Assembly (NCBI RefSeq): GCF_003432385.1
Contig: NZ_CP031841.1
Span: forward strand, 2,891,579-2,955,578
Origin: Breoghania sp. L-A4
GTDB lineage: Bacteria; Pseudomonadota; Alphaproteobacteria; Rhizobiales; Stappiaceae
DNA length: 64,000 nucleotides
Direction: 5' to 3'
The translations under genes were made by a program, and so were the position numbers. The notes under the pieces were generated by a model. It searched no databases and had not been told where the DNA came from. It saw only the letters and a list, made by a program, of their open reading frames with translations. Of the stretch, positions 41,328 to 50,124 are shown one piece after another; the first letter of the stretch is position 1, and every line of letters begins with the position of its first letter.

Positions 41328-41341
41328 CGTTCGTACGAACG
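41328..41341. repeat. 14-base perfect palindrome upstream of mgtE
   Basis: CGTTCGTACGAACG is a perfect self-complementary sequence with no loop, 180 bases before the mgtE start. Its symmetry suits a dimeric repressor site; it could not form a terminator. No specific regulator can be named. Confidence 0.4.
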
Positions 41342-41467
41342 GGATACGGGCAGCGATCCGGGCGGCCGGGCGGACGTGCGCGCCACCAGACCGATCCATC
41401 GCATGGAAACTAAGGGATTCTTTGCGTTTGGGAAACATGAAGGGGTCGATGACCCTGCGCCAGGCAT

Positions 41468-41500
41468 AAAAAAACGGCGGCCGATGGCCACCGTCTTTTT
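41468..41500. terminator. terminator of tRNA-Leu(GAG)
   Basis: ACGGCGGCC (41474-41482) pairs with GGCCACCGT (41486-41494) with one mismatch. Seven A to the left become a T-run on the minus strand, 44 bases past the end of the tRNA gene; five T lie on the right. Confidence 0.8.
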
Positions 41501-41543
41501 CAATCCATCACTCCCGCTCCCGGTCAATCACCGGGAAAGAGGA

Positions 41544-41630
41544 TGGTGCGGTCGAGAAGACTCGAACTTCCACGGGTTTTACCCCACAGCGACCTCAACG
41601 CTGCGCGTCTACCAATTCCGCCACGACCGC
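41544..41630 (-). tRNA. tRNA-Leu (anticodon GAG)
   Basis: On the minus strand the acceptor stem GCGGTCG/CGACCGC is followed by discriminator A and an encoded CCA. The anticodon stem CAGCG/CGCTG encloses TTGAGGT, giving GAG. A long variable arm (class II) and T arm GGAAG TTCGAGT CTTCT are present. Length is 87 with CCA. Confidence 0.95.
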
Positions 41631-41710
41631 TTGAACCGGCATCGATCCGATACCGGCGGAGCACCATGTATCAAATCGACCAGAGCCATACAAGAGCCCT
41701 TGAGACGAAT

Positions 41711-41977
41711 TCAGAGTCGGTCATCATCTGCCTGTGGACGATACTCGGGACCACGCATCAGCAACTGTGTCACCGCGATGCCGATGCGCTCGCCGCGCAG
41801 CACCACCTCGCCGCGCGCCACCGGCGTATTGTTGGCCAGGATTTGCACGTCGTCGTCTTCGGACGTATTAAGCTCGATCACGGCACCGCGGCCCATACGC
41901 AGCAACTGGTGGATCGGCATCACCGCCGAGCCGAGCACAACGGATATTTCAACGGAAATGCTGTCGAGATTGCTCAT
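41711..41977 (-). CDS. fliN: FliN-type flagellar motor switch protein (SpoA domain)
   Basis: The 88-residue protein is a single SpoA/FliMN C-terminal domain: ISVEISVVLGSAVMPIHQLLRMGRGAVIELN, then VQILANNTPVARGEVVLRGERIGIAV. FliN forms part of the C-ring that sets rotation direction. Most alphaproteobacterial fliN genes sit in a flagellar cluster, but no other flagellar gene is nearby. It may therefore be an extra copy or a short FliN paralogue; the usual flagellar gene is often longer at the N-terminus. Confidence 0.85.
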   Translation of the reverse strand: MSNLDSISVEISVVLGSAVMPIHQLLRMGRGAVIELNTSEDDDVQILANNTPVARGEVVLRGERIGIAVTQLLMRGPEYRPQADDDRL

Positions 41978-42099
41978 GATGCGGAATCGGGACTCCCAAG
42001 CCGTGCGCCACTTCGATCGATCCGGCAGGCGCAGGCCGTAACGATTAACGAAACCTTGCCCGCCAAGCGTTACCCAATCGTTAACAGGCGTTAATAAAC

Positions 42100-42803
42100 A
42101 TGCTCCATTCGCGCGACTCCCTACGCACCGCCATGCATCCCCGCGACGGGCCCCGCCCGTCGACTGGCGTATCAGCGACGAGCCGGTCGCCTATCTCGAT
42201 GCCGTGGCCCAGATGGAGTCCCTGGTGGCGCGGATCGCGGACGGCGAGGCGCACGAGCAAGTGTGGCTCGTCGAGCATCCGCCGCTCTATACCGCCGGCA
42301 CCAGCGCCGATGACGCGGATCTGCTCACCCCGATACGCTTTCCCGTCCACAAGACGGGGCGCGGCGGCCAGTATACCTATCATGGTCCCGGCCAGAGGGT
42401 TGCCTATGTGATGCTGGATCTCAAGCGCCGGCAGGCAGACGTGCGGGCTTTCGTGGCGGCGCTCGAAGCCTGGCTGATCGCAACGCTGTGGGCGTGCCAT
42501 GTGCGCGGCGAGCGGCGCGAGGACCGGGTCGGCGTCTGGGTGCGGCGGCCGGACAAGGGCGCCGATATCGAGGACAAGATCGCGGCGATCGGCATCCGCC
42601 TGCGCAAATGGGTGACTTTTCACGGCATCAGCCTGAACGTGGATCCGGACCTGGAGCATTTTTCCGGCATCGTGCCCTGCGGCGTGCAACAACACGGTGT
42701 CACCAGCCTTGTCGATCTCGGCCTGCCGCTGGCCATGGCCGATGTCGACATGCTGCTGCGCACGGAGTTCGAAGCTATTTTCGGACCCACGCAGGCGATT
42801 TGA
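42100..42803 (+). CDS. lipB: lipoyl (octanoyl) transferase LipB, frame broken once
   Basis: LipB moves octanoyl groups from acyl carrier protein to lipoyl domains, the first step of protein lipoylation. Motifs are [14 protein letters not shown], the substrate loop [18 protein letters not shown], the Lys in [14 protein letters not shown] and the catalytic Cys in [15 protein letters not shown]. The body of the gene is open from 42204, but the conserved start [16 protein letters not shown] lies further upstream in another frame. One added G or C at about 42148-42152 (GGGCCCC) joins it to the ATG at 42100, giving about 234 residues. Confidence 0.9.
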
Positions 42804-42878
42804 GACCCGGCACGCACCATGTTGCGCCGCATGACGGAATGGGCCAAAATCCGCCAATTCCGCTACGAAGGTGCGCCA

Positions 42879-43508
42879 ATGCTTTTCATCCGTTCGTTGC
42901 CGCTTGCCGCCCTCGCCTGTTTCGGCTTTCTGGCCATATCAACGCCAGCTTCCGCGCAGGTTGCGGGCCAGCGTATGGGCGCGTGTCCCGAGCGCGTCTA
43001 CCTCAACGCGGATCAACGGCGGGTCGCTGCTGCCATGGCGCTTCTGGATGACTCCTCTCGACGCGGCATCATTATAGGCCGTGGCTCCGACGACACGATC
43101 GCGATCGGCATGCGGCAATGCGCGCGATCAATCCGCTACGCCGTGTGCACCGATGGAATGCTGCTGGGCCTGATCGACCCCAAAGGCGCCCTGATCGGTG
43201 GTGCCGCAGGCCTTCTGTGGAACGGAATGAACGGCGGCTCGACGGTTATCGGCGGGTTGCTTGGAGCCGGTGTGGTCGGCATGACGCGGGGTGTGATAAA
43301 CGCCGGCCAATGCCGCAAACGCCAGGCGGAGATTCTGCCCGCCGCCAAGGTCGTCTTTACCAATTGGCGTATCTCGACCCAATCGGTACGCGGCGCGGAG
43401 ATCGACTATCGGGTCCGTTACTATGCACAACAGCGGGCGATTTCGGCAGATCATGCCCAGGCCATTTTGTCGTTTATCAATCAGGCCACTGCAATCCTGA
43501 ACCAATAA
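42879..43508 (+). CDS. secreted protein of unknown function with glycine-rich segment
   Basis: The protein is 209 residues with a clear signal peptide (MLFIRSLPLAALACFGFLAISTPASA, cut after ASA). The mature part has a central stretch of about 45 residues rich in Gly/Ala (LIGGAAGLLWNGMNGGSTVIGGLLGAGVVG), resembling the glycine-zipper segment of small outer-membrane or inner-membrane proteins. Four or five Cys residues are present in the mature part. GAAGG lies seven bases before the ATG; the longer frame from 42819 is rejected because it would add a cytoplasmic-like leader. I do not recognise a family. Confidence 0.75.
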   Translation: MLFIRSLPLAALACFGFLAISTPASAQVAGQRMGACPERVYLNADQRRVAAAMALLDDSSRRGIIIGRGSDDTIAIGMRQCARSIRYAVCTDGMLLGLIDPKGALIGGAAGLLWNGMNGGSTVIGGLLGAGVVGMTRGVINAGQCRKRQAEILPAAKVVFTNWRISTQSVRGAEIDYRVRYYAQQRAISADHAQAILSFINQATAILNQ

Positions 43509-43544
43509 CCGGAAACATAGCGGACCGCTCCGGCATTCCCGCCT

Positions 43545-43858
43545 TCACTCGGTCGGCAGCACCTCGAAGGGGCCGCCGACGACAACCGCGTCCCGAGGAC
43601 TCTGAGTTCCACGACCCGCGCCCAGTCGGGTCCGGCCTTGCAGGCCTCCAGCATTTTCTCCACCGCGTCAGGAGCCCCGCTGAACACCGCCTCGACATCG
43701 CCGCTGGAGCAGTTGCGCACCCATCCCGACAGCCCGTGCGCGGATGCCGCGCGTGCGCACCAGGCGCGGTAGCCGACACCCTGCACCCGCCCCGAAACGA
43801 GCACATGCACCGCGCGCGCGACTTCGTCATCCGGTGCGCGCTCTTCGCTTGAATCCAT
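43545..43858 (-). CDS. acyP: acylphosphatase, frame broken once
   Basis: Acylphosphatases hydrolyse carboxyl-phosphate bonds. The signature VLVSGRVQGVGYRAW (phosphate loop with the catalytic Arg) and LSGWVRNCSSGDVEAVFSG (catalytic Asn) are both visible. The frame is lost at about 43594-43598 (CTCGGGACG); one added G restores the ending VVVGGPFEVLPTE and a 104-residue protein. GGGAGG lies six bases before the ATG at 43858. It is convergent with the secreted protein gene, 36 bases away. Confidence 0.88.
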
Positions 43859-44022
43859 CACTGACCTCCCTTCCCCTGACGAACGCGCGACAGTCGCGGC
43901 GGTTCAACGCCCGTCGTTCATCGAGCACCAAATGACGCCGCCAGTGACAATCGCCACAGACCGGCGGCCGGAGAATCCTAAAATGCGTCGTTTTCATACG
44001 ACGCTGTTCCTGGAGACATTTC

Positions 44023-44163
44023 ATGTCGTGCCGTTTCCGCATTCCGGTTCTCCTGATGAACCCGGGCCGCGACAACCTGCCAGGCCTGTTTTGGGCCATC
44101 GCATTTCTGTGCCTCGTCGCAACAACGCTGATCATAGGTCCCGCTGTGGCGCTTTCGCTCTGA
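44023..44163 (+). CDS. small single-pass membrane protein, 46 residues
   Basis: The frame MSCRFRIPVLLMNPGRDNL, then one hydrophobic helix (LFWAIAFLCLVATTLIIGPAVAL), has GGAGA seven bases before the ATG. Its stop codon TGA lies 8 bases from the HAD gene stop on the other strand. The ribosome-binding site, hydrophobic profile and codon use support a real gene; there is no family to name. Confidence 0.55.
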   Translation: MSCRFRIPVLLMNPGRDNLPGLFWAIAFLCLVATTLIIGPAVALSL

Positions 44164-44170
44164 GGCACAG

Positions 44171-44854
44171 TCAAGACACCGCCCAGGCCCGCACCTGCAC
44201 GCCCACATCCTCCGGCGTATCGGCCAGCGCGCACGGGCCCTCAGCTTCCAGCTCCGCCCGCGCGCCGTATCCGTAGGTGACGCCGATGCACGTGACGCCA
44301 TTCGCGCGCGCGCCGATCAGATCGTGTTTGCGGTCCCCGATCATCACCGCATCCTGCGGCGCGATCCCCTCGCGGTCCAGGACATGGGCCAGAAGGGCCG
44401 TCTTTTCCGCGCGGGTGCCGTCGAGCTCGGAGCCGTACAAGCCTGCGAAATAACGCTGCAGGCCGAAATACGTGACAATCCGGGACGCATAGACCAGCGG
44501 CTTCGACGTGGCCAGGTAGAGCGAAAAGCCGTCGCTGATCAGATCCTCGAGCATTTCAGGAATACCGTCGTAGACCACGTTCTCGAACAGTCCGGTGTCG
44601 GAGAACCGCTCGCGGTAGAATCCGACCGCCCGGTCGAGCGTGTCCGTGTCCTCCGTGCCCAACATCAGTGCGAAACTGCCCGGCAGCGGCGGACCGATGC
44701 ACCAGCGCAAGGCGTCCGCCTCCGGCACGGGCGCGCCCATGCGCTCCAGCGCGTAGCGGATCGAGCCCGTGATACCGGGGAACGGATCGGTCAGTGTCCC
44801 GTCGAGATCGAACAGAACACGGCTGCGGCGCGTGTCCGAATTCCCCTTGCCCAA
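44171..44854 (-). CDS. HAD-superfamily phosphatase (phosphoglycolate phosphatase / nucleotidase-like)
   Basis: The 227-residue protein has all HAD motifs: nucleophile VLFDLDGTLTDP (motif I), LATSKP (motif II), the Lys of motif III in RAEKTALLAHVL, and the acidic pair MIGDRKHDLIGA (motif IV). A helical cap lies between motifs I and II (about 20-85). The profile fits Gph-like or PpaX-like enzymes. The start is probably TTG at 44854, with AAGGAG nine bases upstream. Confidence 0.88.
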   Translation of the reverse strand: MGKGNSDTRRSRVLFDLDGTLTDPFPGITGSIRYALERMGAPVPEADALRWCIGPPLPGSFALMLGTEDTDTLDRAVGFYRERFSDTGLFENVVYDGIPEMLEDLISDGFSLYLATSKPLVYASRIVTYFGLQRYFAGLYGSELDGTRAEKTALLAHVLDREGIAPQDAVMIGDRKHDLIGARANGVTCIGVTYGYGARAELEAEGPCALADTPEDVGVQVRAWAVS

Positions 44855-45052
44855 AATCCCGGTCTCCTTGACTGCCCGACGGTTCCGGTGCTGGGCAGCG
44901 GCACAGCAGGCGACGGCCGGTCAATCTCATGACCGGCCCTGTCGCGCAACATTCCGCTTCCCGCCCAAGAGCGCGGGAAGGACGGAAAGCCTCAAAATTG
45001 CCGTAACGGCAGGTTAGAATCCCATCATCGATAAGAATGCCGGAGTGTTCTC

Positions 45053-45244
45053 ATGGCTATTCCCGTATCGAGGCTTCCGCAGCAGGTCATGCGCGGCGCA
45101 CTGCGCGCGGGCTTGCTGGCATTGATGGCGGCCATCGCCTTTGTGCTGATGCTGCTGGTGGCCGGGGGCGGCCGCGCGGACGGCGGTTTCGATCCGCTCC
45201 GCGGCATGCAGGGTCAATGCGAAGACGCGCCGGACCGCCAGTAG
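45053..45244 (+). CDS. small membrane or secreted protein, 63 residues
   Basis: The frame starts MAIPVSRLPQQVMRGALRAG, has one hydrophobic helix (LLALMAAIAFVLMLLVAGG) and a short polar tail with one Cys. GGAG lies seven bases before the ATG. It is convergent with pccA, 57 bases apart, and its TAG stop is followed by AGC. No family is recognised. Confidence 0.5.
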   Translation: MAIPVSRLPQQVMRGALRAGLLALMAAIAFVLMLLVAGGGRADGGFDPLRGMQGQCEDAPDRQ

Positions 45245-45301
45245 AGCCCAAAGATTGCTTCAGATGAGCCCGGGCGACACGCCTGCGGACCGTTGTGCAT
45301 C

Positions 45302-47314
45302 CTACTCGAATTCCATGATCACCGCGTCGACCGCGAGACTGTCGCCGGGAAGCGCCTTGATCGAGGCGACCTTGCCGTCACGTTCGGCGCGCAGCACGTT
45401 CTCCATCTTCATGGCCTCGACGATGGCAAGCTGCTGGCCGGCGCTGACCTCGTCGCCTTCCGCCACATGAAGCGAGACCACGAGACCCGGCATCGGACAC
45501 AACAGCAGCTTGGATGTGTCGGCCGCGATCTTTTCCGGCATCAGGGCATCAAGCTCGGCCGTGCGCGGGGTCATCACACGAGCCGCGACGCTGTATCCCT
45601 GCCATTCCAGCCGCCATCCGTTCGCGATGGCCCGCACCTGCACATTGACCGGCGCGCCGTCCACCGAGCCGCTCCACAGGGCATCACCGGGCGCCCAATC
45701 CCCGGTCAGCGTCACAACCGGCTGATCGGCAACCTTGATGTCCATCTCGATCGGCACCGCCGGGAAGCCCTCCACCAGCGTGACGGGCAGCAGGTCGTCA
45801 TCCAGCTTGACCACCCAGTCGGCGCGCAGCGCGCCAGTGTGGGGCCGCAGCCGGCCAGGGAGATGATCCAGCCTCTCCTTGCGGATCACTTCCATCGACA
45901 GCGCGACGGCGGCGAACACCGAACGGGCCTGGGCATTTGGTTCGGCCGCCTTGAAGCCGTCGGGATATTCGTCCGCGATGAAGCTTGTGGACAGCGCACC
46001 CGAGCGCCAGCGCGGATGCTTCATGATGGAGGCGAGAAACGGCACATTGTGGCCGATGCCGTCGATGACGAACTTGTCGAGCGCAAGCCCCATCGCCTCG
46101 ATGGCCTCAGGCCGCGACGGCGCGTGGGTCACCAGCTTGGCGACCATCGGATCGTAGAACATGGAGATTTCCGAGCCCTCGACGACGCCGGTGTCGTTGC
46201 GCACGACAACCGAACCGGTCCGCGATTCCGCCGGCGGCCGGTAGCGCGTCAGCCGGCCGATGGAGGGCAGGAAGTTGCGGAACGGATCCTCGGCGTAGAT
46301 GCGGCTTTCCACCGCCCAGCCGTTGAGCGTCACGTCGGACTGGGAGATCGAAAGCTTCTCGCCCGCCGCCACCCGGATCATCTGTTCCACGAGATCCACG
46401 CCGGTGATCAGCTCGGTGACCGGATGCTCCACCTGCAGGCGGGTGTTCATTTCGAGGAAAAAGAAGCTCTTGTCCTGGCCCGCGACGAATTCCACCGTGC
46501 CGGCGCTGTCGTAGTCGACGGCCTTGGCAAGCGCCACGGCCTGCTCGCCCATGGCGCGCCGGGTTTCCTCGTCGAGCAGCGGCGACGGCGCTTCCTCGAT
46601 GACCTTCTGGTTGCGGCGCTGGATCGAACATTCGCGCTCACCGAGATAGATCGCGTTGCCGTGCTTGTCGCCCAGCACCTGGATCTCGATGTGGCGGGGG
46701 TTCTCGATGAATTTTTCCAGAAACACCCGGTCGTCGCCGAAGGAACTCGCGGCTTCCGACTTGGCGCGCGCGTATCCGTCATGGGTTTCCGCCGCATTCC
46801 AGGCGACCCGCATGCCCTTGCCGCCGCCGCCAGCTGACGCCTTGATCATCACCGGATAACCGATTTCATCGGCGATCTTCACCGCCTCGTCGGAATTCTC
46901 GATGACGCCGATATAGCCCGGCACCGTGGAGACATTGGCCGCGTTGGCGAATTTCTTGGATTCGATCTTGTCGCCCATCGCCTCGATGGCGCGTCTGTGC
47001 GGGCCGATGAAGACAATCCCTTCGGCTGCCAGCGCTTCGGGAAACGCCGCGCGTTCGGAGAGGAACCCGTAACCCGGATGCACGGCTTGCGCTCCGGTCT
47101 GCTTGCAGGCGGCGATGATCTTGTCCATCACCAGATAGGATTCGGCCGCCGTTGAAGGACCGATGTGGACAGCCTCGTCCGCCATCTCGACATGCAGCGC
47201 GTCGGCATCGGCGTCGGAATAGACGGCGACGGTCGCAATCCCCATGCGTTTGGCTGTTTTTATGACCCGGCAGGCAATCTCGCCACGGTTGGCGATGAGG
47301 ATCTTGGAAAACAT
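45302..47314 (-). CDS. pccA: propionyl-CoA carboxylase alpha subunit (biotin carboxylase + BCCP)
   Basis: PccA carboxylates its own biotin with bicarbonate and ATP; PccB then moves CO2 to propionyl-CoA to give methylmalonyl-CoA. The 670-residue protein has the N-terminal biotin carboxylase (MFSKILIANRGEIACRVIKT), the ATP-grasp loop KASAGGGGKGMR (about 163), the catalytic EMNTRLQVEHPVTE (about 287), a linker, and the C-terminal biotinyl domain with AIVEAMKMENVL (biotin Lys about 634). The start at 47314 has GGGAG seven bases upstream; the longer frame to 47791 is rejected. The partner pccB lies 14 kb away on the same strand. Confidence 0.96.
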   Translation of the reverse strand: MFSKILIANRGEIACRVIKTAKRMGIATVAVYSDADADALHVEMADEAVHIGPSTAAESYLVMDKIIAACKQTGAQAVHPGYGFLSERAAFPEALAAEGIVFIGPHRRAIEAMGDKIESKKFANAANVSTVPGYIGVIENSDEAVKIADEIGYPVMIKASAGGGGKGMRVAWNAAETHDGYARAKSEAASSFGDDRVFLEKFIENPRHIEIQVLGDKHGNAIYLGERECSIQRRNQKVIEEAPSPLLDEETRRAMGEQAVALAKAVDYDSAGTVEFVAGQDKSFFFLEMNTRLQVEHPVTELITGVDLVEQMIRVAAGEKLSISQSDVTLNGWAVESRIYAEDPFRNFLPSIGRLTRYRPPAESRTGSVVVRNDTGVVEGSEISMFYDPMVAKLVTHAPSRPEAIEAMGLALDKFVIDGIGHNVPFLASIMKHPRWRSGALSTSFIADEYPDGFKAAEPNAQARSVFAAVALSMEVIRKERLDHLPGRLRPHTGALRADWVVKLDDDLLPVTLVEGFPAVPIEMDIKVADQPVVTLTGDWAPGDALWSGSVDGAPVNVQVRAIANGWRLEWQGYSVAARVMTPRTAELDALMPEKIAADTSKLLLCPMPGLVVSLHVAEGDEVSAGQQLAIVEAMKMENVLRAERDGKVASIKALPGDSLAVDAVIMEFE

Positions 47315-47434
47315 GCTCACTCCCGGCCCCACGATGGTGCTGGGAATCGTTGTAAGGCGGCAATGTGTGCGGCGCAACTTAGGCGATGGGGGTAAAGCTG
47401 GGTCGCAGACACCAGAAGCGGAGGGAACACGAGC

Positions 47435-47743
47435 ATGCCGACGATCGAGTTTGCGACCGCGGTCGTACTCTATGCGCTCGCTATCAATCTCGCCTCCCTC
47501 CTGGCGTTTGCCTGGGACAAACACTGCGCGCGCAACCAGATGCGGCGGGTTTCGGAGCAAACGCTCCTCGTGCTGGCGGCCGCGGGAGGGACGGTCGGCG
47601 CCGTCATCGCGCAGTACGGCCTGCGGCACAAGACGCGCAAACAGCCGTTCCGAACGTACCTGATGATCATCTGCTCGATTCAGGCGATCGCCCTTGTGGC
47701 TTTCTGCGCCGTGCGCCTTCACGATGCCATCTGGACAACCTGA
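47435..47743 (+). CDS. DUF1294 family small membrane protein
   Basis: The 102-residue protein has three hydrophobic helices and the family pattern LLAFAWDKHCARNQMRRVSEQTLL, AAAGGTVGAVIAQYGLRHKTRKQPF. DUF1294 proteins have no established role. It starts 121 bases after the divergent pccA start and ends five bases before the pentapeptide-repeat gene start, so the two are likely one transcript. Confidence 0.88.
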   Translation: MPTIEFATAVVLYALAINLASLLAFAWDKHCARNQMRRVSEQTLLVLAAAGGTVGAVIAQYGLRHKTRKQPFRTYLMIICSIQAIALVAFCAVRLHDAIWTT

Positions 47744-47748
47744 GAGAC

Positions 47749-48456
47749 ATGCAGCCCGCCATGCCGTCACCTTCATTCCCGTCCGCGACACGGAACATAA
47801 CCGACCAGACCCTGGACCGCGCCGCCATCGGGGCCCTGTGCGGCGATCCCGTCACGCTGGTCGGCTGTGACCTGGAAGCGGCCGATCTCTCCCGGCTGGA
47901 TCTGGAGGGCTGGGAATTCGAGGGCTGCAACCTGCGGCGGACGAATTTTGAGGGCGCGCGGCTGGACAACACGACCTGGACCAGCTGCCGCGGCGGTTTC
48001 GCCGATTTCACGGCCGCGGACCTGGCCGACAGCCGCTTCCGCTCCAGCGACTTCAACAACGCCCGGTTCCTGCGCGCGTCGCTTTCAGCCGCCAGTTTCA
48101 CCGGCTGCAAGATGACCGGAGCGAACCTCACCGACGTGCCCGGGCTCGGGCCGACGTTCGAGGAAACCCTGCTTGCCGGCGCGATCCTGCCGGCGCTTTC
48201 CTTCCGCAAGGCCCGGCTCAAGCGGCTCGATTTCTCCCAAGCCGATTTGACGAAATGCGATTTCCGCGATGTGATCTTCGAGAACTGCAGCCTGCGCGAC
48301 GCCAATCTGGCCGATGCCATGTTCAAGGGCGCGGACCTGCGCGGCGCGGATCTCGGCGGCTTGCGGCTGTTCGATGCCGCGGCGTTTCGCGGCGCGACCA
48401 TCTCCCGCGAGCAAGCCGGCCAGTTGCTTTCGGAACTGGGATTGAACGTGCGCTAA
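47749..48456 (+). CDS. pentapeptide-repeat protein (Qnr/MfpA-like fold)
   Basis: The 235-residue protein consists largely of A(D/N)LxX repeats (for example LDLEGWEFEGCNLRRTNFEGARL, LRDANLADAMFKGADLRGADLGGL), which fold into a right-handed quadrilateral beta-helix. Qnr and MfpA of this fold protect gyrase by mimicking DNA; whether this one does is unknown. The start at 47749 follows GAGAGAC; a longer upstream frame is rejected because it overlaps DUF1294. The chromosomal CcdAB (a gyrase-poison module) is about 10 kb away, but I see no link. Confidence 0.9.
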   Translation: MQPAMPSPSFPSATRNITDQTLDRAAIGALCGDPVTLVGCDLEAADLSRLDLEGWEFEGCNLRRTNFEGARLDNTTWTSCRGGFADFTAADLADSRFRSSDFNNARFLRASLSAASFTGCKMTGANLTDVPGLGPTFEETLLAGAILPALSFRKARLKRLDFSQADLTKCDFRDVIFENCSLRDANLADAMFKGADLRGADLGGLRLFDAAAFRGATISREQAGQLLSELGLNVR

Positions 48457-48576
48457 TGGCCGCCATCCGCGCGGCCCGGCCGGTCGCAGGGTGCAGGCGA
48501 CGCTATCTTAACCCCTTCCCCTTACGTTCAACCACAGATCATTCGGGGCGCACGATGTGCGAATGGGGAAGCAGCA

Positions 48577-50124
48577 ATGGTTTGGGACGGCATCGAACGC
48601 CGGCGCATGAAGCGTCTTTCGGCTCCACGCATCTCGACGATGGTGTTCCTGCTGGCCGGTGCGCTGATCGTGCTGTCGGCCTCCGCGCTGCTGTTCATCG
48701 GCTTTGTGGCCACCCACGCCGCCAACCGCCAGGCGGCGCACAATGGCTCGCGCATGTTCGAAAACGCGTTGCAGGAGCGGCTCGCGTTGATGGCGCGCGA
48801 CCAGCTCACCCTGGCACGCTGGGACCGCACGGTCGCCAACGTCGTGCTCGCGTTTGACAAGGCCTACGTGCAGAAGGAGATGGTCGACTCGCTGTGGTAC
48901 GACTACGGCCACGACCGGACGTTCGTGATCGACCCCGACGGCCGGCTGCTGGCCGAAGCGGTTCACGACGAGGTCCATTTCGACAGCAACAGCCCAGTTG
49001 GAACCGATCTGCGCACGATCGCCGCGCAGGCCCGCGCGCTGCATTTCGCCAACCGTCTCACGATTGCAGGCGGCTTCGGCCAGAAGTCCGTTCCGGGCCA
49101 ACATATCGACCGCATCGCGGCACTCGGCTACGCTCGAATTGACGGCATTCCCGCTCTTGTCAGCGCCATGGCAATCGTGCCCGACGACGGCACCGTCGCC
49201 CTGCCCGAGGGCCCGCCGGTCGTGCTCATCTCCGCCAAATATATCGATGCCGAACTTCTCTCCGATCTAAGCGGCCAGCTTGCCTTTCCCAACCTCACGT
49301 TTCAGGGGCCCGAGCTTCAAAGACGCGTCGCGCACCATTTTGTCACGGCGGCCGACGGCGCCCGGATCGGCGCTTTCGTCTGGGATGCCCGTCCGCCCGG
49401 TTCGCATATCTGGACGATCGTGATTCCCGTGATCACGGTCATCTCGGGCATCCTCGCCATTGCGGCCTTTATGCTGGCCCGGCAGATCGCGCGGCTCTCC
49501 AGCCGTCTGGAGGAAAGCGAAAGACGCAGCCGCCACCTCGCCCGCCACGATCCGCTGACCGGTCTCGCCAATCGTCTGGAATTCGATGCAGCGCTGGCCG
49601 CCGCGCTCGCGCCCCGCACCCCGTTCACGGTGATCGCCTGCGACCTCGACCGCTTCAAGGCCGTCAATGACACCCATGGACACGCCGCGGGCGACTCCGT
49701 TCTGTGCGTGGTCGCGGAACGCCTGCGCGAAACCCTGGGCTCCGCTGGTCTTGTGGCGCGCACCGGCGGCGATGAGTTCATCATGCTGATCACCGGATAC
49801 ACCGACCGGCCGCGCCTGACGGTGCTGTCGCATCAGATCATCGCCACAATCAACGAGCCGATCATACTCGACAACGACGTGACGACGGATATCGGCATCA
49901 GTCTGGGCATCGCCGTCGCACCCGCGGGCGGTACAAGCGAAACAAGGATCCAGGCTGAAGCGGACGCCGCGCTTTACGACGCGAAGCGCCGTGGCCGCGG
50001 CTGTGCCGTTTTCGCCGGGGACGAGGCCACGATAGGGGAAGAGAAATCCGGGGATGAGGCCGGCGGCGCGACAGACCCCGAAGCGGCCGACAACCAGCGC
50101 GTCAGCGGCATGCACATCGCGTGA
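48577..50124 (+). CDS. CHASE4-GGDEF membrane protein (putative diguanylate cyclase)
   Basis: The 515-residue protein has two membrane helices (about 22-45 and 282-303) flanking a periplasmic CHASE4-type sensor (about 50-275), a short coiled linker, and a GGDEF domain (about 322-480) with DPLTGLANRLEFD and the intact active site RTGGDEF (about 396). It should make c-di-GMP from GTP. No RxxD inhibitory site lies at the usual position before GGDEF. The C-terminal 35 residues are acidic and probably disordered. GGAAG lies nine bases before the start. The next gene overlaps its end by four bases. Confidence 0.9.
   Translation: MVWDGIERRRMKRLSAPRISTMVFLLAGALIVLSASALLFIGFVATHAANRQAAHNGSRMFENALQERLALMARDQLTLARWDRTVANVVLAFDKAYVQKEMVDSLWYDYGHDRTFVIDPDGRLLAEAVHDEVHFDSNSPVGTDLRTIAAQARALHFANRLTIAGGFGQKSVPGQHIDRIAALGYARIDGIPALVSAMAIVPDDGTVALPEGPPVVLISAKYIDAELLSDLSGQLAFPNLTFQGPELQRRVAHHFVTAADGARIGAFVWDARPPGSHIWTIVIPVITVISGILAIAAFMLARQIARLSSRLEESERRSRHLARHDPLTGLANRLEFDAALAAALAPRTPFTVIACDLDRFKAVNDTHGHAAGDSVLCVVAERLRETLGSAGLVARTGGDEFIMLITGYTDRPRLTVLSHQIIATINEPIILDNDVTTDIGISLGIAVAPAGGTSETRIQAEADAALYDAKRRGRGCAVFAGDEATIGEEKSGDEAGGATDPEAADNQRVSGMHIA

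Larger units (their letters stand above)
41149..41543. other. intergenic region between tRNA-Leu(GAG) and mgtE
   Basis: No gene is supported in these 395 bases. They hold the 14-base palindrome at 41328-41341 and the tRNA terminator at 41468-41500, and should hold the mgtE promoter. I looked for an M-box-like or other riboswitch structure and could not identify one by eye. Confidence 0.45.

Noticed and set aside
39106-41469. A 787-residue plus-strand frame opposite fetA and mgtE
   Set aside because: Spans two conserved minus-strand genes; typical GC shadow.
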